Shown: one piece after another, positions 1-6,811 of the stretch
Layout: each line of letters starts with the position of its first letter
Numbering within the stretch: position 1 is the stretch's first letter
Source of the DNA: an uncultured Caldimonas sp.
GTDB taxonomy: Bacteria; Pseudomonadota; Gammaproteobacteria; Burkholderiales; Burkholderiaceae
Assembly (NCBI RefSeq): GCF_946480305.1
Contig: NZ_CAMLJQ010000053.1
Location: forward strand, 1-26,513
Length of the DNA stretch: 26,513 nt
Direction: 5' to 3'
Made by a program: the position numbers and the translations under genes
Notes under the pieces: generated by a model
The model's input: the letters and a program-made list of their open reading frames with translations, nothing else
Databases searched by the model: none
What the model was told of the DNA's origin: nothing

Positions 1-136
1 TGCGCAAGCGAGCCCGAAACACAAATGGAGCCGTCGCTCGAGCTACTTCTGGCAGGCATCAACCGCCCACCGGACTGTGTTTCCGCAGCGAGTCCGACGA
101 ATGTATGGTGTTGCATTCAGGCCCTTTGCTTTGGTG

Positions 137-164
137 ACTTTCATTTGGGCCAGCAAATGAAAGT
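137..164. repeat. 11-bp perfect inverted repeat, likely dispersed intergenic hairpin
   Basis: ACTTTCATTTG (137-147) and CAAATGAAAGT (154-164) are perfect complements around a 6-base loop. The following GC-rich stretch (about 165-200) resembles, from memory, a dispersed intergenic element seen in Burkholderiales and Xanthomonadales genomes. No T-run follows on the plus side, so a simple terminator is not clearly indicated. Confidence 0.6.
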
Positions 165-228
165 TACCCGCCCGCCGGGGCGGACTCCCGGCGCGAAAGA
201 GCAGGCTTGCGCAGCGCTCCCCCCCGCG

Positions 229-263
229 GCAGCGGGCAGCGGGCAGCAGGCAGCAGGCAGCCG
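229..263. repeat. Heptamer tandem repeat (GCAGCRG), five copies
   Basis: Five consecutive 7-base units are visible: GCAGCGG twice, GCAGCAG twice, then a diverged GCAGCCG. The unit is not a multiple of three and the region is non-coding, so copy-number change would alter spacing rather than a protein. Confidence 0.75.
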
Positions 264-510
264 ACAACACCCCGCCGCCAGCAGGCAACACCCCATCCCC
301 AAAAAACGCAACCCCACCCTGCGTGAACCACATCACGCCCACCCTCACCAGAGGCGAGGTGAGAAAGCACTCACCCCCTCCCCTTTCCGCCCCGGCTGTC
401 ATCCTGTCGGAAAATCCCTGACATTCGGTCTAGTGCCCGGCCACTGTGGAATCCCAGAACCAATGACTACATTTCTCCCCATGCCCCAGACGATGCCAGG
501 AGACCTCGAC

Positions 511-690
511 ATGCAGCCGCTCGAACCCGCGACCAACCCCTTTGCGTTGATGACCGACCCGCAAGCGGTGCTGCAAGCCGTCCAGCTCTCCGATCGCCTG
601 GCCCGACTGCAAAGCCGCGTCTACCGTCCGTTGGACCAGTCGCCGGCCGGCCATGCGCTGGACCGGGACACCGAGGACGCGATCGCGTGA
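511..690 (+). CDS. Conserved small protein (59 aa) of the 'NPFALM' type
   Basis: The 59-residue protein contains NPFALMTDPQAVLQAV and then a leucine/arginine-rich helix ending in RVYRPLD. From memory, short proteins with the pattern NPFxLMxxPEAV...RLxRLxSRxxRPLD are common in Burkholderiales and have no known function; no domain can be assigned. The ATG at 511 is chosen because AGGAG (498-502) sits eight bases ahead of it; the open frame extends upstream to 25 but that part is low-complexity. It has no signal peptide or membrane segment. It lies about 95 bases upstream of fliA on the same strand, separated by a hairpin region, and may be cotranscribed with it. Confidence 0.7.
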   Translation: MQPLEPATNPFALMTDPQAVLQAVQLSDRLARLQSRVYRPLDQSPAGHALDRDTEDAIA

Positions 691-693
691 GCT

Positions 694-775
694 GCGGCCC
701 GCAACGGGCCGGCCCTCTCTCCTGAAAAACCAACCGCCGAGCATCGCGCGCAAGCGCGAGGGCGAGGCTTTGCCC
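694..775 (+). other. Structured leader between the 59-aa gene and fliA
   Basis: Three short stem-loops follow one another: CGGCCC/GGGCCG near 694-711, TCGCGC-GCAA-GCGCGA at 744-759, and GGGC/GCCC at 760-775. The last ends about ten bases before the fliA start codon, so it could affect translation of fliA. The first is followed by a pyrimidine-rich stretch but not a true T-run, so partial termination is possible but unproven. Confidence 0.4.
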
Positions 776-785
776 GAACGAGGCC

Positions 786-1517
786 ATGATGTCTGCCACC
801 GCCACCCTGGAACGCCCGACGATCGACGCGCTGCTGAAGCAGCACCGTCCGATGGTGCGCCGCCTCGCACAAAAGCTGATGGCGCGGCTGCCGGCGAACG
901 TGGAACTCGACGACCTGCTGCAGGCGGGCATGATCGGCCTGGCAGATGCGCTCTCGCGCAGCGAAAGCTCCGAGGGGCCGCAGTTCGAAGCCTTTGCGAT
1001 GCAACGCATCAACGGCGCGATGCTCGACGAGCTGCGCGCCGCGGACTGGGTCAGCCGCGACACGCGCCGCCAGCAGCGCAGTGCCGGCACGGCGGTACAG
1101 CGGCTGGAGCAACGCCTCGGGCGTGCGCCGAACGCGACGGAAGTCGCCGACGAGCTGGGCGTGACGCTGGCCACCTACCAGACGCTGCGTGCGACCATCC
1201 GCGAGTCGCAGTTCGTGTCGCTCGACGACGTGCTCGGCAGCGATGACGACAGCGACGGCGGCAGCGCGATCGAGCGCCACGTGGCCGACCCCGATGCCGA
1301 TCCGATGCGGCAGGTCAACGAGCACCGGCGCTACCGTGCCCTGGTCGACGCGATCGAGGAACTGCCGGAACGCGAGCGTCAGGCATTGAGCCTGTACTAC
1401 GAGCACGACATGAGCCTGAAGGACATCGGCGCGGTGCTCGGCGTGACCGAGTCACGCGTGTGCCACCTGCACGGCCAGGCGATCCGCCGCCTGCGCGTCA
1501 AGCTGCGGGAGTGGTAA
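786..1517 (+). CDS. fliA: RNA polymerase sigma factor FliA (sigma-28)
   Basis: FliA directs RNA polymerase to flagellar class III and motility/chemotaxis promoters and is normally held by the anti-sigma factor FlgM. The 243-aa product matches the family's usual size (about 240). Region 2 spans residues 20-90, with the hallmark QRINGAMLDELRAADWVSR (about 73-91); region 3 covers about 100-160; region 4 with its helix-turn-helix is about 185-240 (LSLYYEHDMSLKDIGAVL, then TESRVCHLH). The start is either ATG 786 or the adjacent ATG 789; the purine-rich GAGG just upstream is better spaced for 789. No flagellar gene or flgM is in the window, so fliA stands apart from the flhF-fleN-fliA arrangement common elsewhere. 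Its 3' end overlaps the convergent c-di-GMP gene by 20 bp. Recognition is confident. Confidence 0.93.
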   Translation: MMSATATLERPTIDALLKQHRPMVRRLAQKLMARLPANVELDDLLQAGMIGLADALSRSESSEGPQFEAFAMQRINGAMLDELRAADWVSRDTRRQQRSAGTAVQRLEQRLGRAPNATEVADELGVTLATYQTLRATIRESQFVSLDDVLGSDDDSDGGSAIERHVADPDADPMRQVNEHRRYRALVDAIEELPERERQALSLYYEHDMSLKDIGAVLGVTESRVCHLHGQAIRRLRVKLREW

Positions 1518-3360
1518 CCCCTGTGGCGCTCGCCGGCTGAGCGGCGGGCAACAGCGGGTGCACCGCCCCCGGCGGCAGCGGCCGGGACAACAGGAAGCCC
1601 TGCAACAGATCGCAACCCAGCGACAACAGCTTCGCGCGCTCGATCTCCGTCTCGACACCTTCGGCAACCACTTCCATGCCCAGCGCGTGCGCCACCTCGA
1701 TGATGGCGCGGATCAGCAGCACGGCTTCCTCGGAGTGGGCGATGTCGCGCACGAACATCCGGTCGATCTTGAGCTTGGGGCACTTCAGCTGCCGCAGGAA
1801 GCTCAACGAGCTGTAGCCGGTGCCGAAGTCGTCGATCGCGAGCTGGTAGCCGTCGCGGCGCAAGGCCCGCAGCACCGAATCGGGGCTGCCCACATCCTCG
1901 AAGACCGCGGTCTCGGTCAACTCGAACTCCACTTCGCGCGGCGTCAGCGCATGGCCCCGCAAGGCCTGCAGGAAGCGGCGCCGGTGCGCATCGCGGCGAA
2001 ATTGCGTCGACGCCAGGTTCAACGCCACACGCGGCACGGCCCGCCCTTGCGCGCGCCAGGCATCGATGTCGCGGCGCAGCAGCCGCAGTGCCTCGAGCCC
2101 CAGGTCGACGATCAGGCCGGTCGTCTCGGCCAGCGGGATGAACTCGTTCGGCGGGACCAGCCCGCGCACCGGGTGCAGCCAGCGCGCCAGGGCCTCCATG
2201 CCGGCGATACGGCCGGCGCCGTCGTACACCGGCTGGTAGTGCAGCTGCAACTGCCCGGCACTGATCGCCACGCGCAGTTCGGCCTCCATCACCGAGCGCC
2301 GGCGAATCTCCTCGCCCAGTTCGGCAGAGAAAAACCGGTACGCGTCCTTGCCTTCGCGCTTGGCCTGGTACATGGCGGCGTCGGCGCACTGCATCGCGTC
2401 GTCGGCCGTGCGGGCGTCACGCGGCAGCAAGGCAATGCCCACCGAAACGCTGACCCGCAGCGTCTCGCCTTCGAAATCGATCGCCTGTGGCACCTGCTCG
2501 ACCAGGTCGTTCGCCACGCGCGTGGCGGCGGCCACGGGGTGCGAAGGCGACTCGATCAGCACGGCGAACTCGTCGCCGCCGATGCGAGCCACCATGTCGC
2601 CCGGACGCACGATGCGCTGCAACCGCTCGCCCACCTCCCGCAGCACACGGTCTCCGCCGCCGTGGCCGGTGGCGTCGTTGATCTGCTTGAAGTTGTCGAC
2701 GTCGACGAACATCAAGGCCTGCTGTCCGCCCTGCCGCGTGCTGCGTTCGATGGCGCCGGCCAAGGCATCCTGGAAGGCGGCCCGGTTCGGCAGCCCGGTC
2801 AATGCGTCGTGCAGCGCGAGGTAGCGATTGCGCTCCTGCGCGGCGCGGACGGTGGCACGCAGGCCGCGCGAGACGAAACCGGACAGCACCAGCGCGATCG
2901 CCATCACCGCCACGCCGCCCGCCCAGAATTTGGCGAGGTCGCGCAGGATGCCGCTGCGGTCGGCCTGCACGATGAGCCGGCCGACGGTCTGCCCGCCCGC
3001 GGTGATGGGGTGCTGCACCGTCTCCAGGCCCGCCCAGCGCTGCAGCCAGCCATCGTCCGGCCTGGGATGCCGGTACGACGCGAAGGCACTGCCATCGGGT
3101 CGCACGAGGTCGGCCCGCACCACCTGCGGCGCGACCTGCAAGGCAGCCAGCACCTCGAAAGCATCCGACGGCGCGTTGAAGATCAGCGCCGCGCTGGTGT
3201 TCTGCCCGACGATCCTGGCCTGTGTGCGCATCTCCAGCCGGAAGCGGTCGTCGAGCGCGACGTACTGCACGGCGGTGAGCAGGAACACGGCGAGCAGCAT
3301 CGCGCCGCAAGCAATCCACACGTCACGGTGATAGGCAATGAAGGAGCGGGCTGTCGACAT
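1498..3360 (-). CDS. Membrane GGDEF-EAL cyclic-di-GMP synthase/phosphodiesterase with CHASE8-like sensor
   Basis: This 620-aa inner-membrane protein has membrane helices at about 16-34 and 147-165 flanking a periplasmic domain of the CHASE8 kind found in YfiN/TpbB-type cyclases. A GGDEF domain (about 180-345) has the intact GGDEF signature at 261-265 and the inhibitory RxxD site (R252-D255) five residues ahead. An EAL domain (about 358-605) has E389-A-L, ELTE at 480-483, DDFGTG at 510-515, K531-I-D and EGVET at 567-571, so both synthesis and breakdown of c-di-GMP look possible. No HAMP domain is evident between helix 2 and GGDEF, unlike YfiN. It starts 3 bases after the yfiR-like gene, making it last in the receptor-YfiR-cyclase operon. 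In the known Yfi system the periplasmic YfiR represses the cyclase; that this applies here is inference from synteny. Confidence 0.92.
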   Translation of the reverse strand: MSTARSFIAYHRDVWIACGAMLLAVFLLTAVQYVALDDRFRLEMRTQARIVGQNTSAALIFNAPSDAFEVLAALQVAPQVVRADLVRPDGSAFASYRHPRPDDGWLQRWAGLETVQHPITAGGQTVGRLIVQADRSGILRDLAKFWAGGVAVMAIALVLSGFVSRGLRATVRAAQERNRYLALHDALTGLPNRAAFQDALAGAIERSTRQGGQQALMFVDVDNFKQINDATGHGGGDRVLREVGERLQRIVRPGDMVARIGGDEFAVLIESPSHPVAAATRVANDLVEQVPQAIDFEGETLRVSVSVGIALLPRDARTADDAMQCADAAMYQAKREGKDAYRFFSAELGEEIRRRSVMEAELRVAISAGQLQLHYQPVYDGAGRIAGMEALARWLHPVRGLVPPNEFIPLAETTGLIVDLGLEALRLLRRDIDAWRAQGRAVPRVALNLASTQFRRDAHRRRFLQALRGHALTPREVEFELTETAVFEDVGSPDSVLRALRRDGYQLAIDDFGTGYSSLSFLRQLKCPKLKIDRMFVRDIAHSEEAVLLIRAIIEVAHALGMEVVAEGVETEIERAKLLSLGCDLLQGFLLSRPLPPGAVHPLLPAAQPASATGVTTPAA

Positions 3361-3363
3361 CGG

Positions 3364-3888
3364 TCAGTCGTCTTTGACATAGCGCGCCAGCCGCAACAGC
3401 TTGGCGCTGAATTGCAGCCCGGCACGGCGGGCGGCGGAGAGGCCGACGTCGAATCCGACGCGCCCGCCTTCGGTCTGCAGGTTGAGCATCACGCCTTGCT
3501 CGACGAGGCCGAGGTTGTCGCCGACCAGCAGCACGGCCCTGCTGTGGGACTGCGTGACGGCCGCCTCGGCTCGGCGCCCGACGTACACTGCATGGCAGTT
3601 CGCGACATGTTCCAGCGCCACCTTGCGCACGCGCAACGCGCGGCCGTGCACGGGCTGCCCGGACAGGCGCGCCAGCGCGTCCGACAGCGGGTCGTCGTCG
3701 AAGAAGCACAGGTCGAGCGGTTGCGAGGCGGGCAACCGCTCTGGCGGCCAGGTCACGAACAGCAGCACCCGGTAGACGATCTGTGCCTTCACGTCGGGCT
3801 CGCCGGCCGGTTGCGACTGCGCAGCGGCAAGCCGGCACGCGAGTGCCAGCAGCAGTCCGACCGAAAGCAGCAGCCTGCAGCGTTTCAT
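3364..3888 (-). CDS. YfiR-family periplasmic protein (DUF4154)
   Basis: The 174-aa product has a signal peptide (residues 1-23, cleavage near AAA-QS) and then the YfiR/DUF4154 fold. The clearest signatures are VKAQIVYRVLLFVTWPPE (33-50), the VLLVGD strand at 119-124 and the C-terminal pattern GGRVGFDVGLSAARRAGL (141-158) with SAKLLRLARYV. Two cysteines, C61 and C98, could form a disulphide; Pseudomonas YfiR uses disulphides for redox-sensitive control. YfiR-type proteins bind the periplasmic part of a YfiN-type cyclase and keep it off. The gene lies 10 bases after the TonB receptor and 3 bases before the GGDEF-EAL gene, so all three should be cotranscribed. Partnership with these neighbours is inferred from gene order. 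Confidence 0.88.
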   Translation of the reverse strand: MKRCRLLLSVGLLLALACRLAAAQSQPAGEPDVKAQIVYRVLLFVTWPPERLPASQPLDLCFFDDDPLSDALARLSGQPVHGRALRVRKVALEHVANCHAVYVGRRAEAAVTQSHSRAVLLVGDNLGLVEQGVMLNLQTEGGRVGFDVGLSAARRAGLQFSAKLLRLARYVKDD

Positions 3889-3898
3889 CGTCCGGCGT

Positions 3899-5902
3899 TC
3901 AGTAGTGTCCCTGCCAGCTCAGCAGCACCCGCCGCCCCGGCTGCGGCACGCGCTCCATCGCGAGCCCCGGCGTCGCGGGGTCGTCGTGCCGCACGTCGCC
4001 GAGGTTGACCACGCGCAGCTGCCACTGTCCGTGCCGCGAGGTTTCGTAGCGCAGCACGGCATCGGCCAGCACGCGAGCGCCGATGCGCTCCCGTTCGCCG
4101 GTCCAGCGCGCGCCCATCGCGCGCAGCTCCACGCCTGCGAACCATCCCGGGGCGAACGGCATGCCTGCGCCGATCTTGGTGAGCCAGTGCGGGGCGTTGC
4201 TCAGGCGCTGCCCGCCCGAGCGGGCGTCCTGCAGGGCCAGGCTGGCCCGCAGCTCGAGCGAACCAGGACGCGCGTGCTCGAGGTCGACTTCGAGCCCGAC
4301 GGCGCGAGCGGACCCGACGTTGCGATATTGCTCGTAGGCTTCCCCCTCCACCGGTTGCAGCTCGATCAGGTTGCGCAGGTCGTACCGGTAGACGCTCGCC
4401 GCCAGCCGGGTGCGTTCGTCGAGCGCTTGTTCCATCGCGAGCTCGACGGTGCCGATGCGTTCGCTGCGCAGCTGCGGATTGGCGACCTGCGAAAAGCCGC
4501 CGTCCTCGTAGAAGCGCTCGCTCAGGTTGGGCGCGCGGAACGCGCGGCCGGCCAGCAGCTTGAAGGCCCGGCGCGCATCGGGCCGGTACACGAGCGCTAC
4601 GCGCGGCGAGAGCTCCGCAGAGTAGCCGCCGGAGACGTCGAGCCGCAGCCCGGTGGTGACCGTCCATCGTTCGGCGAGGTGGTACTGGTCCTGCACGAAC
4701 ACGCCCGCCGTGTAGGGGCGGCTGCGGTGCGACAGGTAGGTCTGTGCCGGGTCGATGTCTTGATTGCGCATGCGGGCGCCGAGCGTCTTGCGGCCCTCCA
4801 CGCCCATCACCATCGTGTGGTTGAGCCAGCCGCGCCAGGTGGTGCGGTACTCGCCGCCCAGCCAGCTCGCGTGCAGGTCGTCGACGTTCAGGACGTCCGG
4901 GTCTTCATAGACATAGCGCCCCTCGAAACGGTAGTACCCGAGCGACGCCCGCACCTGCTGGTGCCACGCGCCGGACGCGCCCGGGTTCCATGAGGCATCC
5001 ACGAAGGCACTGCTGTCGACGTGTCCGGTGCCCGCCTGCCCGAAGGCCGTGCCATAGGCGGCGGTCGCGAGTTCCTTGCGCCGCCGCATGGCGGACGCCT
5101 TCAGCTGCCAGGGCCCGTCGCGGTACTTGCCGAGCACACTGCCGTAGCTCGTGCCGTCCAGGCCGCCGACCCGGCCCGCAGGGTTGTCGTCGCTCGCATA
5201 CGCCGGCAGGCGCAGGGTGTCGCCATCGCTTCCATACAGCGCCGCGCCGATGAACAGGTCCTGCCCGCCCGACAGCACCGCACCGTAGTGCCCCACCGCC
5301 CGGCGCGTTCCCCGTGAGCCCACGCCGAGCTTGGCATGCGCACCCGGCGCGTCGGCGCCGTCGAGCGTGACGACGTTGGCAATGCCGAACAGCGCGTTGC
5401 CGCCGTACACGGACGACGAGGGCCCGGCGATGAACTCGACCCGCTTGATCCATTCGGCGACGACCGGGAATTCATAGTCCGGCAGCGCCTGGTCGAAGAT
5501 CACGTCGTTGAGCCGGTAGCCGTCGATCAGCGTCAGCATCCGGGCGCTGTAGTCACCGGGCCGGTTGAAGCCACGCACGCCGAGTGCCGAATAAGCCCGA
5601 TCGTTGGTCACGTACAACCCCGGCACCACCTCCAGCACTTCGGCAAGCGTCTCGTGGCCGCGCCACGCGATCTCGCGCCGGCGCACCACCGTGACCTGCG
5701 CGGGCGCGTCCAGCGTGTTCTGGGTGTACTTGGACACCGAATCGACCTCCTGGGTGACCAGTTGCTCGAGCACCGAGAGGTCGTCGTCCGGCCCGCCCGC
5801 CTGCGCTCGCGCGGGGCCGGGTGCGCAGGCGCACCATGCGGCGGCGCAGAGCAGGGAGAGACGGAACAGGCGGGAGTGTCGCGCGAAGAACTGCTGGCGC
5901 AT
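3899..5902 (-). CDS. TonB-dependent outer-membrane receptor
   Basis: The 667-aa protein has a signal peptide (about 1-35), a LEQLVTQEVDSVSKY segment (45-59) typical of a receptor subfamily often found beside YfiR and cyclase genes, a plug domain (about 65-180; PAQVTVVRRREI, VRGFNRPGDYSARMLTLIDGYR, SSVYGGNALFGIANVVT) and a beta-barrel ending in tyrosine (SWQGHY). The transported or sensed ligand cannot be told from the sequence. I place the start at ATG 5902, which begins a proper signal peptide; the upstream GTG at 5962 falls inside the predicted sigma-28 promoter. No strong Shine-Dalgarno sequence precedes 5902; instead an 11-bp hairpin lies 17-42 bases upstream. It is first in the operon with yfiR and the GGDEF-EAL gene. 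Confidence 0.9.
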   Translation of the reverse strand: MRQQFFARHSRLFRLSLLCAAAWCACAPGPARAQAGGPDDDLSVLEQLVTQEVDSVSKYTQNTLDAPAQVTVVRRREIAWRGHETLAEVLEVVPGLYVTNDRAYSALGVRGFNRPGDYSARMLTLIDGYRLNDVIFDQALPDYEFPVVAEWIKRVEFIAGPSSSVYGGNALFGIANVVTLDGADAPGAHAKLGVGSRGTRRAVGHYGAVLSGGQDLFIGAALYGSDGDTLRLPAYASDDNPAGRVGGLDGTSYGSVLGKYRDGPWQLKASAMRRRKELATAAYGTAFGQAGTGHVDSSAFVDASWNPGASGAWHQQVRASLGYYRFEGRYVYEDPDVLNVDDLHASWLGGEYRTTWRGWLNHTMVMGVEGRKTLGARMRNQDIDPAQTYLSHRSRPYTAGVFVQDQYHLAERWTVTTGLRLDVSGGYSAELSPRVALVYRPDARRAFKLLAGRAFRAPNLSERFYEDGGFSQVANPQLRSERIGTVELAMEQALDERTRLAASVYRYDLRNLIELQPVEGEAYEQYRNVGSARAVGLEVDLEHARPGSLELRASLALQDARSGGQRLSNAPHWLTKIGAGMPFAPGWFAGVELRAMGARWTGERERIGARVLADAVLRYETSRHGQWQLRVVNLGDVRHDDPATPGLAMERVPQPGRRVLLSWQGHY

Positions 5903-5918
5903 GTCGGAGGCAGGGGTT

Positions 5919-5944
5919 GGCAAGCGATCCCACGATCGCTTGCC
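5919..5944 (-). promoter_or_regulatory. Perfect 11-bp inverted repeat at the 5' end of the receptor-yfiR-cyclase transcript
   Basis: GGCAAGCGATC (5919-5929) and GATCGCTTGCC (5934-5944) are perfect complements around a four-base loop. The element sits between the predicted sigma-28 -10 box (5948-5955) and the start codon (5902). It could be a 5' hairpin that stabilises the mRNA or gates translation, or a DNA operator for a repressor covering the start site. No T-run follows on the minus strand, so it is not an ordinary terminator. Confidence 0.65.
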
Positions 5945-5947
5945 TCG

Positions 5948-5974
5948 GTATCGGCATCGCACCGTCGTACTTGA
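5948..5974 (-). promoter_or_regulatory. Predicted FliA (sigma-28) promoter
   Basis: On the minus strand the sequence reads TCAAGTAC, 11 bases, GCCGATAC. The known sigma-28 consensus is TAAAGTTT, 11 bases, GCCGATAA, so the -10 box matches 7 of 8, the -35 box 5 of 8, and the spacer is exactly 11. Transcription would start near 5941, giving a leader of about 40 bases before the receptor ATG. The gene for the matching sigma factor, fliA, lies in the same window and converges on this operon. Confidence 0.7.
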
Positions 5975-6025
5975 GGGGGCTGCGGCAGCGGGGCGTGCTG
6001 TCTCTCACAGTCGCACCGCATGTGG

Positions 6026-6039
6026 GCCGGCATGCCGGC
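6026..6039. repeat. 14-bp perfect palindrome GCCGGCATGCCGGC
   Basis: A self-complementary 14-mer lies just past the stop codon of the HExxH protein gene (6044) and upstream of the receptor operon promoter. It may act as a weak terminator stem for the upstream minus-strand genes or as a binding site. No T-run follows it. Confidence 0.4.
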
Positions 6040-6043
6040 GGGT

Positions 6044-6439
6044 TCAGCGCGCCTTGCGGAACGCCTCGCGCTCGAAATGGTTGTCCAGGTAGGGGTGGCG
6101 CCCGCGCAGCCACTGCCACGCGCTGGACGCGAAGTACAGCGGGAGGAAGAAGGGGCCGAAACGCTCGTACTGGCGCACGTGCACGTGCTCATGGCTGCGG
6201 CACGCTGCCAGCGCCCGCTCGTCGAGGCCGAGCACCACGTGGCCCAGCGTCAGCGCCGAGAATCGCACAGCGGGCGGCAATCGCCCCGCCAGGCGGCCCA
6301 GCCGGCCCCCGCCGGCCTCGAGCACACCCTGGACCACGCGCACCTGCGCGCCACCGGCATAGAACGCCGCCGCGAACAGCAGACCCAGGAAGGTGGAGGG
6401 AGCCGCCCAGAGGTAACGCGCGCACTTCGCTGGCGTCAT
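6044..6439 (-). CDS. Small membrane protein with HEHVH motif (131 aa), unknown function
   Basis: I know no named function for this protein. It has an N-terminal hydrophobic segment (about 10-30), a second hydrophobic stretch (about 96-110), and between them the segment SHEHVHVRQYERFGP with an HExxH zinc-protease-like motif at 83-87. The C-terminus GRHPYLDNHFEREAF is also distinctive. HExxH usually marks zinc metallopeptidases, with E84 as base and H83 and H87 as ligands; no third ligand is certain, and E92 or a C-terminal acidic residue are only candidates. The ATG at 6439 is chosen because the sequence ahead of it is non-coding in character. The four-cysteine small protein gene ends 17 bases upstream, so the two are probably cotranscribed. 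Confidence 0.72.
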   Translation of the reverse strand: MTPAKCARYLWAAPSTFLGLLFAAAFYAGGAQVRVVQGVLEAGGGRLGRLAGRLPPAVRFSALTLGHVVLGLDERALAACRSHEHVHVRQYERFGPFFLPLYFASSAWQWLRGRHPYLDNHFEREAFRKAR

Positions 6440-6455
6440 GGCGGCCCCAGGGGGT

Positions 6456-6674
6456 TCATTCGCCGAGTGCTTCGGCGAGTTCCTTGCAGGAAGGCTTGCA
6501 GACCATCTCGGTCTTGCCGAGCAGCTTCTTGGACTGCAGTTGGTCAGGCGTGCGGTGCTTGCCGCACTTGAAGCACGAACGGGTGTTGGCTTTGCTCGCA
6601 AACGGCGAACCGACGGTCTTGGACCGGTAGCGCAGGCCATCCTCGTTGATGCGGGTGGTGACGGACTTGGTCAT
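6456..6674 (-). CDS. Small four-cysteine protein, possible zinc ribbon (72 aa)
   Basis: The 72-aa product has C34-x2-C37 and C59-x3-C63, a spacing that could bind one zinc ion, and is otherwise basic and soluble. The start is ATG 6674, with GGAGG about 11 bases ahead; the longer open frame upstream overlaps the PAP2 gene in another frame and is a shadow. Such proteins (TRINEDGLRYRSKTVGSPFA...) are, from memory, conserved hypotheticals in Burkholderiales. No function is known to me; a nucleic-acid or ribosome-associated role is a guess from size and charge. Confidence 0.75.
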   Translation of the reverse strand: MTKSVTTRINEDGLRYRSKTVGSPFASKANTRSCFKCGKHRTPDQLQSKKLLGKTEMVCKPSCKELAEALGE

Positions 6675-6811
6675 GAATGAGATGCCTCCAAGGAGACCCG
6701 TGTATTTGGGATCAAAGGCGTGATTTTCCAGCCTGAGGGCCTTTCTCGCCAAACCGGGGGTCATCCGGGGTCTTGGCGGCACCTGCGGACAAGCATCGAC
6801 CGTGCCATCGG

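Larger units (their letters stand above)
1..510. other. Non-coding left end
   Basis: No convincing gene lies before the 59-aa reading frame at 511. Open frames here are low-complexity products of GC-rich sequence. What can be seen is a perfect 11-bp inverted repeat (137-147/154-164), a five-copy heptamer repeat (229-263), two CAACACCCC copies (265-273 and 286-294) and a small hairpin GGTGAG/CTCACC (358-375) followed by a pyrimidine run. Any promoter for the 511 gene and fliA should lie between about 400 and 495, but I could not pick out a clear one. Confidence 0.6.

Noticed and set aside
229..294. Possible CRISPR-like array from the heptamer and CAACACCCC repeats
   Set aside because: Units are only 7-9 bases, contiguous or with one spacer, and there are no cas genes.
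25..510. N-terminal extension of the 59-aa protein
   Set aside because: The upstream part is repeat-derived and low-complexity, and a good ribosome binding site supports the ATG at 511.
1558..4008. 816-codon open frame on the plus strand
   Set aside because: It is the antisense shadow of the GGDEF-EAL, YfiR and receptor genes; its translation is low-complexity and has no domain.
5903..5962. GTG start at 5962 for the TonB receptor
   Set aside because: It overlaps the predicted promoter and hairpin, and the signal peptide begins properly at ATG 5902.
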